Source: Morella rubra (lineage: Eukaryota; Streptophyta; Magnoliopsida; Fagales; Myricaceae). From it: DNA of 64,000 bases. Each line of letters begins with the position of its first letter. The stretch's first letter is position 1. Positions 33,224 through 43,899 of this stretch are shown piece after piece. The translations under genes and the position numbers were made by a program. The DNA lies in NCBI GenBank assembly GCA_003952965.2, contig CM025855.1, positions 20,607,633 to 20,671,632 of the forward strand, written 5' to 3'. The notes below the pieces were generated by a model, which was not told the DNA's origin, ran no database searches, and was given only the letters and a program-made list of their open reading frames with translations.

Positions 33224-35025
33224 GAACATCTTATTCGAATTGGTCGTGTTCCTGTGTTTGTTATTGTTTATGGAGACCAAGAGAAGCCAGCTCTACTTAC
33301 TTATCCTGATTTGGCTCTAAATCGTAAGTGCAATGAAGTTAGATGCTGTGGCTTTGTAGTGGTATGGGTTGGGTTTGCTGACGTTGGAACTGGGTTCAAC
33401 TCATCAACTCTATAGGGATAACACATGAAAAATGAATATGCACTTCGAGGGTTAGTCACATTATAAAGTTATTGAACAGGCTCTACCTTGAACTTTAACT
33501 TGATTTTGAAAAACAGATTTATTTAACAATCTGATGTTAATTATTTTTCTTTGAGAAAAACCTTTACAGCCCGTTATTCTCAATGTGGCGATATTTGTTC
33601 AATTCTGGTTAGTCAGTAGTCCCTCGCCAGGTGAGAAGGATTTCTTACAGCATATATTCTAATAAAGAACTTTTAGATATGTCCCTGTAGCCAATTGAGA
33701 TGTCCTAGGTTGCTTTTACAGGCTCTGGAATTGCGGCTAAGGGTAATTTTTCAATTGATTTGCCTCTATAGGTTTGCTCTTATGATAGTAGACAGCATTA
33801 CTACTCTCTACAGAACAAATTTCTCTAGGAGGAGAGAACTTCCTGCCAGGCAGATGCATCTCGCAAAGTTTCTCCATAGCCTTTAGAAGTTAGCAGATGA
33901 GGTAAAGACTGGTACTTTTTGTTTCCAGCAATATATCATCAAGACAAAATGGATTTCTTGCGTTTCTTATTAGCTAGTTCTTGACCCTTTAATTTACCTT
34001 GGCAATTCAACAATAATGGATTTCTTGCAAATATGTTCCCTTATCTGTTTAAACGCTTCACAATTGTTCTTCTAATTATCAATAGTTTTGAGTAGATGTG
34101 TCTTGCTTCCAAGGATTATTCTTTTGTCTTGAAGCAGCTTCTTTGATGCTCCACAACTTCTGCATTTACCATATCAGTCGGCCTGGGCATGAGGTTTGTA
34201 ATTGGTTGACTTGACTGCAACTTTATGATGAGGCTATCTTTTCTATCTGGAAAATATATTGCATGGAAGTGCAACTGAATCTTATTATTCACATAATTTC
34301 TCTTCTGGAACTTTCATAAGAGTTCTAGGAGCTGCTGCTATTTGTCCAGAAGATCCTGTGCCTTCTGTTGGTGATTTAGCAGATCAAATCATTGAGGTTC
34401 TCAACTTTTTTGGGTATGATTATTCTGAAATATTTTCGGTGATTTGCTGTTTATTTTTTGGTAAGCAAAGGTCTCAGTTCCAATACTTGAGATGCATGCA
34501 ACGTGAAGTTCTTGTGGTGGTCGTTAACAAGACATGTTATAGAGTATTATGCATCAAAGTCATTCGATCACAAGTTTCTCAGTTGAGAACCTCTGTTTTC
34601 CATCTGGTTGCCTAATTACATTATTATATCATTCTTCAGGCTTGTTGCAGTGATGTGCATAGGGTAACAGCGGGTGCCTACATCCTTACTCTATTTGCAG
34701 TATGTACCCTTGTGGAATACTGACACCAATATGTTTTCAATGAACTTTGTTATTTGGTCCTCTGAGCAAGGATATTCTTTTATAGAAGAAATACAGGGAA
34801 CGTGTTCTTGGTTTGATTCTTGTGTCCCCTTTATGCAAAACACGCTCTTGGACTGAATGGTTATTCAATAAGGTTCCTGTTTCATACTTTACTGCTATTT
34901 TTACAAGTAAACATTTTATAAATTTCGATCTTGTATCTCAGGTTAGTATTGTGTGTAAGTTTTGTCAAATTTGCTATATTTCTATGGTATGTGTGGTTTG
35001 GCAAAAGAGTGTTTGCTTTCTCACA
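33224..35025 (+). pseudogene. Captured NDR/NDL (N-myc downregulated-like) gene fragment, multi-exon
   Basis: Exons with GT/AG borders in the order of a plant NDL gene. 33224-33323 [13 protein letters not shown], then [19 protein letters not shown]. 34096-34193 [20 protein letters not shown], then [12 protein letters not shown]. About 34325-34413 LGAAAICPEDPVPSVGDLAD, then QIIEVLNFFG. 34640-34699 LVAVMCI and TAGAYILTLFA, with one G lost between them. 34786-34872 [20 protein letters not shown]. About 34963-35025 [21 protein letters not shown] proteins are alpha/beta-hydrolase-fold, G-protein-beta-interacting proteins in auxin transport. Introns are retained, so genomic DNA was captured. The gene's start and C-terminal third are absent. 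Confidence 0.88.
33772..33901 (+). pseudogene. Captured RAD51 exon inside an NDL intron
   Basis: A 130-bp exon between CTCTATAG and GTAAAG encodes [20 protein letters not shown], then [16 protein letters not shown]-stop-KLADE. The plant RAD51 recombinase has ALLIVDSATALYRTDFSGRG then [22 protein letters not shown] here, including the Walker B strand (LLIVD). One in-frame stop (TAG at 33884-33886, where the family has Gln) and several substitutions show relaxed constraint. It lies between the first and second recognised NDL exons, so two unrelated genes are interleaved. Confidence 0.85.
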
Positions 35026-35042
35026 AATTCTATTTGTCTTAG

Positions 35043-35245
35043 AATGCTGCTCGCTTGGACAGTGAGATTGTCTATGACAGAGATTTTGATTATGATTACT
35101 TCAGTATCTTATTCTAATGGTTTCTCGTATATGCCGATTGAAGGATATCGAATTCTCATATAGTAACATCCTGCTTGTAGGTTCATTTTTTGTTTACTTG
35201 GAGCCATGGCATGCTGACATATTTGAGTTTCTAGATTTGAGAAAG
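35043..35245 (+). pseudogene. Captured ribonucleotide reductase large subunit (RNR1) fragments
   Basis: Two blocks. 35043-35102, after TTGTCTTAG, encodes [20 protein letters not shown], matching the segment before GFKTLERSYLL in R1. 35181-35245, after TGCTTGTAG, encodes [20 protein letters not shown] then RK, matching the [22 protein letters not shown] region of R1. R1 is the catalytic subunit making deoxyribonucleotides. Exons between these blocks in the parent gene are missing. The reading continues as ANKDGGKKQKGKRAKALDG to a TGA at 35320, a basic tail of unknown origin. Confidence 0.82.
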
Positions 35246-35699
35246 GCTAACAAAGATGGAGGGAAGAAGCAAAAAGGGAAGAGAGCTAAAGCTTTAGATG
35301 GAACACAATCTATGGTTATGTGATTTAAAGGATGGAATTTTATAGTTATGCTTCTATGAGCCATAACTGTTCAATAAGAACATTAAAATGCTCACTTTTT
35401 TGTATTTTGTTTTATTATGTTTGTTATTTTAATTTCAGAACGTATTGATGTAAAGCTATATTGAATTTTTGTATTTTATTTGAAGTAATTCAATACTTTC
35501 TTCCATTATGGTTTTAATTTTAATTTTATTATTCTAAATAATACCTTGGACATTCTATCATCAAATAAATTGTTGTATAGTCTACAACGCATACGTGGAC
35601 GATCTATCAATAAATAAATAGTTCTATCATTAAATTGGCTGTTTGATCATCTATTTTGGCTGTTCAATCAGCCAACAATAGCCGTTTGATTGGCTACAT

Positions 35700-36070
35700 G
35701 GTGGTGAAATTTTTTGTCAGGAAAAGTTATCATGACGGAATTTGTTTGTCACAAAAAGTTATTGTGACGAAATTTTTGGCCTGCAAAGTTTTTCATGACG
35801 AAATGCTTTTGTCACGAAAAGTTATCGTCACAAAATTCTGCTCATGCCAAGTTTTTTGTGACGAAATATTTTTGTCACTATAACTTTTCTTGACGAAAAC
35901 AATTTCGTCACTAAAAGTTTTTCGTGACGAAATTCGGGTTTTGTCATGAAAACCAATTAGTGACGCTCTTTCGCTGACAAAGCTCGTGACAAAAAAAATT
36001 TCGTCACTAATACTTTTAGTGACGAAAATTTGACTTTTAGTGACAAAAAATTTTGTCACTAAAAGTTAAT
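35700..36070. repeat. Right subterminal repeat array of CACTA-3
   Basis: A dozen or so diverged copies of GTGACGAAA / TTTCGTCAC, more diverged towards the interior (35700-35880) and closest to the left array near the terminus (35890-36060). Confidence 0.8.
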
Positions 36071-36225
36071 TTTTTTGTAGTGATTACCTTGAAAGTCATT
36101 ACTTTCTAGATGAAGTATTTCGAGGCTTTGAATCATTCCAAGACAAGTTGGTATAATCCCTTCCAACTTATTATGCCCAAGGTCTATCACCCCTAGATGC
36201 TTTAATTGCTTCAATTGACAAAAGG

Positions 36226-36655
36226 CTGCAGCAAAATAAGTTTGACAAATGAGACTAGCAAAGAATCTATATACACTATATACTAGGTGAATTATGGTCC
36301 TATATATGTTATTGCTGGATGGTCCAATCTAGGAGAAAAATAAGGATATAGGAGGTACTAAATGTTATCTTCTGTTTCACCTCCAAAACATTTAATAGTA
36401 TAGGACCGAAATATTATAGAATCAAAAGGATACCACGAGTATTTCTTCCAAGTAATTCAGAACAACAGGTATTGTCTGAGGTACAAGAAACTAGGAATTC
36501 AATTATATAAGTTATTGCAGGACCACCTGAGATGTGAATTCAAACAGGGTAAAGTCTTAAAGCTGCTCGTATATATTTTTTGATTTAAAAAATATTTAAA
36601 TAATAATCATGAGTGCATGACATAAATGATGGATAGATAAGGTAAAGTTTCTCAC
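36226..36655 (-). other. Intron 1 of the RLP gene
   Basis: Bounded by a GTGAGA donor at 36655 and a TTTGCTGCAG acceptor at 36226 (minus strand). AT-rich; nothing else recognised. Confidence 0.65.
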
Positions 36656-37644
36656 GTTGCAGCGTTCCTCCGATGTTCATGCCATCGAGTATAAGTTCTT
36701 CAAGATCATCGAATACAGTCAATGAAGTTACATTTGGATACCATATCCCTGATGGTGCACTGTCACTTTCCAAATAGATACCGGTAACCTTCCCAGACTC
36801 ACACACGATCGCTTTTGCGCCACAGCAGTTGTTTCCGTCATAGTCCGCAAAGGCTGAACCATTAGTGGAGTCTCTGATCCCCAAGAGGGCTCCGCTCTGT
36901 TCTTCAGTGCATCCAGCTTCAGACCAAGCTGATAGGTAAAAAGTGAGGGCCACAAGCCAAACAGAGATGTATTTAGTAGCAGAAGAAGTTTTCATCTGGG
37001 AAGAGATTACAACTATAAGTTTTTGCTTACAAAACTTCGGAATTGAATGGTTGAGACTTGAGAATCTTTTTTTCAAACTGCTTTTATAATGCCCGGAAAC
37101 AAGGACTGTTGAGTGGAGTATGGGGTAATTCATATAAAAAATTCCACTTCTAATTTAACCGAGTGCAAATTGTCCAGAACAAGGGTCAAGTTCAAAGGAC
37201 CCCACTAAACAAATTTCTAGTTTCCACATCTCGAGTCGTGGGGGGAGGGGGGAAGGAAATTAGAAAGGAATATACATTGCCTTCGTCGAAGTTTATACGA
37301 GAGAAAACTTAATAGAGTAATTTAATTTTACATGTCCGCGTATGTAAGTATCTTCTCTGCAAAAGCTGATTATTCTTCAATTGGGCCTAATACATAGAGG
37401 GGTTTCTTTCGTTGTTAGCCGTGCTTCTTGGTTTGTAGAAGTCGGTGCAAGTACATGCTAACTGCCGTGGTCCGCTCGAACCCTGCAAAGGTAACCACCT
37501 CTCTCAAATGACAGCTGGTTTGACAAACATTAAAAGAAAAGAAACAAAAAAACCGCGAATAGTAAAACAGGAAAGAATAAGAAAAGAAAAACGCAGTCAT
37601 CCCCTTCCTTTGCGATGTGGATCCATTTTCGCCTACCAGAATCG

Positions 37645-38075
37645 AAATTTTCCGATACACTTTTAGTTTTAAAAATCTGGTTCCGATTCCGACGCATACT
37701 AGAATCGAAATCGAAATCGAAATCAGAAGTCATTTTTGACAATTTTTAGAATCGAAAATTCTGATGAAATTACTAGAATTTTCAGTTTCTTTTTTTAATA
37801 AATGAAATAAAAATGTGCTCAAAATAAAATTATAATATATGGAATTTACTTAATGTTTATTTTAGAATTTAGATTTTGGATTAATGTTTACATTTATTGT
37901 TAATTTATGATGAATAAGTGAAATTTTTTTCAAAATTTCGGCCTAAAAAATATGTTCAAAAGAGCCCACATGCTAAATCGGAATTTTCAATTTTGATTCC
38001 ATTCCGGTTTTATTCCAAACAAAAAAAAATAGTATTCCGGTTCCATCCGTTAACCAGTACCCACCTCTATGCCCC
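37645..38075. repeat. Possible small hAT-like MITE in one duplicated copy
   Basis: Sequence present in the first upstream copy but not the second. It contains an (GAAATC)n run at about 37705-37728 and the phrase GTTAACCAGTACCCACC, common in small plant non-autonomous elements. Ends and target duplication not resolved. Confidence 0.3.
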
Positions 38076-40196
38076 ACTCAAAATTTTTTTTCTTATTGGA
38101 GGAACTCCTTAATTAAGTACGTCGCATATATGGTATCTTAATTACTTTAAAAATAGGTTTATATGATCTTCATCCATTTGGGAATGTGTACATTTATATA
38201 TTTGGATCAAGTTTATAGATCAGGATATTGTCCTTCAGCAGCTAAAATGTTGGTTTTTAATATTTCTTTCTGATTTGGTATAGTTATTCCTCTTTCACAC
38301 GAGAGGTTTGGAAGCAAGAGAGCAACTTTAAAGATTGCTGAAAATCACATTCGCCTATGGGTTACAACAATGAACACGCTGTTCTGATCAGTTGAATGCA
38401 TATAAGGAGGCGTATAATGTGTGTCTATTCAGAAACTGCTTGGGAATTTGACTCGGTCTTCATACATGTATATGTACATATAAATTCCTGAGTCATGTCT
38501 TGAATAAATGCGCAATTCTGGGTCTGGGAAGCAGTCTGTATTCATAAACAGCTTCAGAATTTGACTCGGTCTTCATTTTTTGTCGGTGGAGCTATTTTTT
38601 ATGTTTAGTTCTTTTTCAGAGCCCACCTCTCCACTGAACTTTCGGTGAGTGTTTCCTGCACCTGCATTATCCATGATTAACTAATCTATGCATAATATAT
38701 GCTACTTTTGGCTCAAGCTTTGCCGTGCTTCTTGGTTTGGAGAAGTCTTCATGACGTACTGTTCATTTGTGAAAGAAGAGACGATGATCCAGAGTAAGCA
38801 GGGGGGAGAAAGGGTCGATTCCAGCCCCTCGCGTTGGATTTGGACCAAAAGCATTCAATTTTTACTTCGGCATTCTTCGGTTTCTTGGTAGCTGTTTTAC
38901 TATTTGATGGAATTCTTATTTGGATACCATTTGATGGAGGAATGGTGACCTTAATTTTCTTGCCTCTTTGTGTTTTTATTAGAATGATATTTCATTTGTT
39001 GTACTACATCACCGAAAGGCTTAAAGGGAAAAGGAATCACACCAAGTTTTCCTTCGCGTAACACCTAAAATTGAGTCTACCTTATATAGAAATTTATTAA
39101 AAAATTAAAGCATGAGAAAATAACAAACTAATTAAAAGGCATAGCACTTTAATGCAGTCTATTTTTCAGATATATGAGTCTTTTCATTCTTAAAAATTTA
39201 GCCAGCTAATAAAAGATTAATATGGGGTAGAACTCCCGATGTTCATTGTCGAAAGCAGATAGCCTCTTCAAAATTTTTAACTAACCTATTAGATCATGTA
39301 ACTGAAATCTTTGAATTTTCCAACAAAGAATAATCCGAATCTCTCAAGAAACAGCTTGGAGATTTCTTGGCCTCCGTAGAGCAACTTTTCTGTAAAAGCT
39401 GATTATTCTTCAAATATTGATCAGTCCGCAATAAAATATAACTGCTTAGCTTTAATTGATAGCATTGATTACTTGTGGCTAGGGCTTCGCCGTGCTTCTT
39501 GGTTTGGAGAAGTCGGAGGTGCTCGTACTTATTATCTTAAAAAAAAAGTCGGTGCGCGTGCATGCTATTTGCTGAGGTCCCCTCGAGCCCTCCAAAGGTG
39601 ACTACCACGGCCTTAAAGAACCTGCAGTCAAGAAAAGATATGAATTAAGAAATTAATTGAATTAACTTTATTCTCGATGGACAGATTAAGAGTCCAAAAG
39701 GAGAGAATAATAAAGAAAAATGAATTCGTTGTCCCGTCAATGCCGTGTCCTTCGCGACGTGGATCCAATCTCTTATTCTCCAAGTTTCCCACTCTTTCAA
39801 ATATTTTTTCCTTATAGGAGACTCCTTGTACGTTGCAATAGGGTATCTTAATCAATTCGAAATTTGGTTATATAACGTGTGTATCGATATATTTATGCCA
39901 TGGTATCTATAAACTGCTCAGTCATGTCTCGAACAAATGCGCAACTCTGGTAATTTGACTCGTGGTCTTCAATTTTTTGTTGGTGGAGCCATGTTTCCTG
40001 TTTAATTGTTTTTGGATAATAACTAATCCATGGATAATGATCGTTTCTTTAGCAGAGCCGACCTATCCTGACTGAACTTTCGCTGAGTGGTTCCTGCATC
40101 TGCATTATCATAATAATAAACTAATCTATGGATAATGGATGCTACTTTGGCTCAAGCTGCTTCTTGGTGCTTTGGTTTGGAAGACGTCAGGTCCCC

Positions 40197-40385
40197 TTTT
40201 TTTTTCTGAATAATAAAGGAACTTCATTTCACTGGATAAAAATTACAGAGCAAAGGCATCACAAGTGACGATATTCTTGGTAAGGAGTTAATATCACAGT
40301 ATAAAGAGGAATGAGAAACCGCAGCCCATTTAGCTAAGAGATGGGCTCGCTGATTAAGTCTACGAGGAATCCAACGAAAGAAGAG
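40197..40385 (-). mobile_element. 5'-truncated LINE 3' end with poly(A)
   Basis: Minus strand: SFRWIPRRLNQRAHLLAKWA, then AVSHSSLYCDIN and a stop, is the RNase H C-terminus of an L1-like ORF2 (compare SWIPRQQNRFAHKIAKWAAL at 26068). A ~10-base A tail follows (plus-strand T run at 40198-40207). Dead-on-arrival insertion of about 190 bp within the duplicated upstream DNA. Confidence 0.75.
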
Positions 40386-40774
40386 ATGATGATAACAGAG
40401 TAAGTTGGGGGGAGAATGGGTCGACTCCGGCCCCTAGCCTCGCGTTGGATTTGGGGAAGAAGCATTCAATTCTTCGGCACTCTTCGGTTTCTTGGGAGCT
40501 GTTCTACAATTTGATGCGGTTCTTTACTTTCTTTCACATTATTTTTTTTTTGAAGGATTCAATTTTAAAATTATATTTCATACACACTGAAAAGCTTGAA
40601 GGGAAAAATAAGAGAGCGTAGATCAAGGATTCACACTTAGTTTTCCTTCGCATAGTTCACACCTAAATCCTTAAGGAATCCACCTATTATATAATATATA
40701 GTATAAGATTAATGTATTAAAAAATTAAAACGTGAGAAAAAGTCAACAGACTAAAAGTATATATGGGTCACATT

Positions 40775-42244
40775 CCAACGAATTTTTTTTTTTCATTAAT
40801 AAGACGTTGTAATATTCATAGTTTCACAATTTGTCATCCACAGTGACTTTTTCTTCCTATGGGTTTCAAAAAAAATTGAGTTTAACTACAAACTTCCTAT
40901 TACAAGGACTTCATCTACCACTAGCTAACAAACTTCATAACCAAAATTTTCAGGGAACCGCATCCGCACGTAACTTATTACCGTCCAGATGTGTTTTTCA
41001 AGGAATTAAGAGGCTGAATCCCAAAAATTGGTGTTCATTCGGCAAGTCTCTCGAAACACCAAAATCCTCTTTAATTCTTCTTAACTCCAATTTCTTCTTA
41101 AAGAGTCATTTGAATCACTGAGAAGGACGTTCAGGCATAGATTGCTCAAACTTTGGGTGGATTGGAGCACATCTTTGCGATTTGAAACTTTGAGAGGTAC
41201 AGTGTTTTACGATTTTTGTGGGTTTTGAGTATAAATGTGTTGATTATTTAATGCTTTAGGTAGCTTAGAAAAATCTTGGCGCGTGATTGTCGAAGGATCT
41301 GCTCTTCGACAATTGCAGTCTCAACGTTTGCTGTAGACATCTTAACTGTGTTTAGGCAATTCAAACTATTTGAAAGGCCTACAGGACGTGCAAACGTTTC
41401 TTCACGAAACGACGTCTTTTTATTTTTTTGTTTTAAGTGCGGATGGCTGTTAATCCATTCGAACGGTTTTGCGTCAAGTTTATTGAATATTTGCTTTGTT
41501 AATTCCCAAATTATTCAAGTTATGGACAGTTTGTGATTAGATTATCCGTAATGTACGTAAATGTTGATTTGGTCATTGATCGATTTTTGTTGATATTTGA
41601 ATGGTTTTTGTTAGGTTCGTTATGGATCGCTCTAGGAAAAGTATCACCAAGGCCAGGGCATAGACTGCATGCAAAAATAAAATGTCCACACGGCTTACCA
41701 TTGCATAATGTCCGAACTCAACTCCATCGTCCTCACGTCCTTATTTAAGCAACGTCCGCATGTCTGGAGCCGTTTGCATAATATATTCGTGGCAATTTCT
41801 TTTTTCTTAAGATAAAAATAATAAGTGTCTGCATGTTGTTTGTTAGCGTGCGAACGATGAATCTGCTTATAAAATTTACATTTTAACACAAATTCACTCT
41901 GTGCAAACCTGTATTAGAAACGCTCGCACAGGTTTCTGTGATGAAATTGATTTTGTCATGTAATACATTAACGTTCGCAAGGGATATGTGAACAAAAAAA
42001 AAAAAGGGAATCCTTGACGTATTTATAAATGTCACATAAAATAAAAACTATCTGAACCATTAGTGTTGGTATCCGCACGCTATTTCCTGAGGAACCTCAC
42101 AAATTGTCACCCAAAAACAAGGGTGACACACTTTTCCTATCATGCCGGGTGTCAAAATATTTTTTGACACCAATAACTTTTGCTTATAAATTTTTAACTT
42201 TAGGTGACAAACTTTTGACACCCAAAATTTATTTTGTTGTAGTG
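40775..42244 (-). mobile_element. CACTA-1 family fragment
   Basis: The right end reads TTTTGTTGTAGTG (42232-42244), the inverted CACTACAACAAAA terminus. It is the reverse complement of CACTA-1 from about 1248 to 3000, and supplies the terminal ~70 bp that copy lacks. An ATG at 41622 opens MDRSRKSITKARA, then a stop. The left end near 40775 is a truncation. The terminus abuts the C-terminal sequence of the Mutator-like transposase at 42245. Confidence 0.7.
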
Positions 42245-42476
42245 ATTGTGAATGGCCTGTGGCCGTCTTCTTCTTTTTGCATGACCTTGAGTTGTTCCTC
42301 CATCTTGCCACATTTCGAGCACATCATTTGGGTGCTACGCTAGTTCTGTTCTTGGGTTCATCGGGCCTTCCAAGTTTCACTCTTGCTACTGGAGGTAGGA
42401 TTGGTTCTTGCGATGTATGATCACATTGTTCTTCACTTGACATTTGATGAATCATAGGCTCGTACGCCTTCATATA
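42245..42476 (-). pseudogene. Mutator-like transposase, C-terminal part
   Basis: Minus strand from 42476: YMKAYEPMIHQMSSEEQ, then EPILPPVARVKLGRPDEP, a stop, and a Lys-rich tail. The 'ilPP..r..GRP' signature follows the SWIM finger in plant MULE transposases. It continues the reading at 55834-56112, from which it is separated by the whole Copia insertion, and ends at the CACTA-1 family terminus. Confidence 0.7.
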
Positions 42477-42481
42477 TGTCC

Positions 42482-43671
42482 ATAATTCTAAATATTAACC
42501 CAAAAGAGGGGGTGAATTGGGTTAAAAAAAAGCCTTTTTTTGATTAAAATGCATATCTGAATATTTAAAGCTATAATGATCATATAACGATAAATGATAG
42601 GAATAAGTACGAGAGAAGGGAAGAGAGATAACACCGTGATTTTTAGGTGGTTCGGCCAAGACTTGCCTATGTCCACTCCCAAGGCTATTGCTTTCCTTGG
42701 GCTTCTCCACTATACTCCAATAGTGTATACAACTTAGCTTTCATGTGCTAAGTAACCGTTACAAGAGTTTTCCGAGCTCACTCTTCAACTTGTCACAAAT
42801 CTTAAAGCCTATGAGATTTCTTCTATCCTCACAGGTAGGCCCAAGTGTATCTCACATTCAAAGGTGTCTCAAAGTTTAATGATAGGAATGAATAAACAAT
42901 AGCTCTCAAAACTAGATCAGCATAAGCAAAGCTCAATAAATGGCTACAAGACAAGATCTGATGATGATGACAGCAATGGCAAACTAGATCTCTTGGAAAA
43001 CGTTCAGCCTTTGACTTTTGTGCTATTCTCTCACTTAATAGAGGTTAGGTCAAGATTGATAATGTAGAGACGCAAAAGGTGTGCAAAAGTCTTCTTTTCT
43101 CTCTCCATAATGTTCCCTTTATAGGTTTTTAGTCTTGCGGGGTCCAAAGGGCCTTTTTGGAATGTTGGAGAAGTGCCCTAAGTGTCATGACTTCTTGAAT
43201 CGCGAGCTGAGACGTCGTTTTTAAAGACAAAGTTCCCACAACATGTGTCGACACATACATGCCTATGTGTCTACACCTTCATCGAATTTGAAATTTGCTC
43301 GTAGGTGCCTGTGGCATGTGTCGACACTTCTTTCAATATGTGTCGACACCATTGAAATGGCAGTCTGGCTTCTATGCTGTGTGTCGACACCATCTTGGCA
43401 TATGGAGTTTTTTAGTGCTTTTTGATATCCAATATTTTCCATATTAACACAAAAACTCCAACAATGCAAAATATCATAGTTTAGGTGCAAGCCATGGTGT
43501 TTAAATTAAATATAGGGCATAATTAATTAAAGAGAAATATGAATACAATTGACTACTCTCTATTGAATAGTGGATTGACAACCACATATTCTAAAAATAT
43601 TCCAAAGCTATTTTGTCATTTGTTATCATCAAAATCGAGTTAGATAGCTCAAGATCAACCTTGGGCTAACA
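42482..43671 (-). repeat. 3' LTR of the Copia element
   Basis: Its high-coordinate edge is GGGCTAACA (minus: TGTTAGCCC), next to a polypurine tract. It contains several TGTGTCGACAC motifs between 43243 and 43390. The matching 5' LTR sequence is at about 55155-55828. Confidence 0.8.
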
Positions 43672-43899
43672 ATCTCTCCCTTTTTTATGATGACAAATCC
43701 CTTTTTAAAGATCCTTGCATTGAAAATGAAAAAGCTCCCCCTGAGAACAAGCGGAGGTTTTTCAAAATAGTTTGTTGTAAAGTGCTTTGGATTTTTAGAA
43801 AGTTTTTCAAGACTGACCTTTGTATTTAGAGGTTACCAAAAAATTTAAACCTGTTAGAAACACTTCTATATCATCCTCCAAACTTCTCAAACTTCAAAG

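Larger units (their letters stand above)
32485..36082 (+). mobile_element. CACTA-3: gene-capturing (Pack-type) CACTA element in the RLP exon
   Basis: Ends CACTACAAGAATTTTC at 32485 and TTTTTTTGTAGTG at 36082, with a 3-bp target duplication ATT (32482-32484 and 36083-36085); length 3598 bp. Both ends carry many copies of TTTTAGTGACGAAA and its complement, the expected subterminal repeat array. No transposase is present. The centre is a chain of exon-like blocks with GT/AG borders, all on the plus strand, from three unrelated host genes: NDR/NDL, RAD51 and RNR1. Joining the flanks with one ATT restores the RLP frame (LESNDFQGN then IPSSIFSNLTKIQ). Confidence 0.92.
30762..36995 (-). pseudogene. 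LRR receptor-like protein (RLP), disrupted
   Basis: A membrane LRR receptor without kinase, of the RLP type that recognises extracellular ligands and signals through co-receptors. Start chosen at ATG 36995 because MKTSSATKYISVWLVALTFY plus LSAWSEAGC is a clear signal peptide; an upstream ATG at 37133 would bury it. Exon 1 (36995-36656) holds the LRR N-cap (ALLGIRDS ... NCCGAKAIVCESGKVTGIYL), then a GTGAGA donor. Exon 2 starts at 36225 after TTTGCTGCAG with LRRs (LGVIDLGHNKLEGIIPTCLG), runs to 36083, is cut by CACTA-3, and resumes at 32484. LRRs continue to GRIPFEQQFATF, ELCGDHLPRKC and a C-terminal membrane segment (IFLYAFVFFSYAFGFWAFFG) with a short basic tail. Two frameshifts (near 32275 and 31600) add to the insertion. 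Probably a pseudogene. Confidence 0.85.
37140..40770. repeat. Tandemly duplicated upstream DNA of the RLP gene
   Basis: Segment 37355-38960 is related to 39390-40640. Shared landmarks: AAGCTGATTATTCTTCAA (37364 / 39396), GCCGTGCTTCTTGGTTTG (37419 / 39488 and 38721), GATGTGGATCCA-type stretch (37613 / 39759), AATGCGCAA with TTTGACTCG (38508 / 39933), and AGAGACGATGATCCAGAGTA-like (38776 / 40385). A further partial copy is at 56110-56520. No gene is recognised; open frames here (e.g. 38834-39061) are not conserved between copies. Confidence 0.65.

Noticed and set aside
34259-34615. 118-codon open frame as a single gene
   Set aside because: Only about 30 codons are an NDL exon; the rest is intron sequence.
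33224-35245. Resident NDL, RAD51 or RNR1 gene
   Set aside because: Only scattered exons are present, two genes are interleaved, one exon has a stop, and the whole lies between CACTA ends.
38834-39061. 75-codon frame with two hydrophobic segments
   Set aside because: Not conserved in the duplicated copy at 40430-40640, so probably non-coding.
43243-43400. CRISPR-like array of TGTGTCGACAC repeats
   Set aside because: The motif is only 10-12 bp, spacing is irregular, the setting is a plant LTR, and no cas genes exist; treated as LTR motif cluster.
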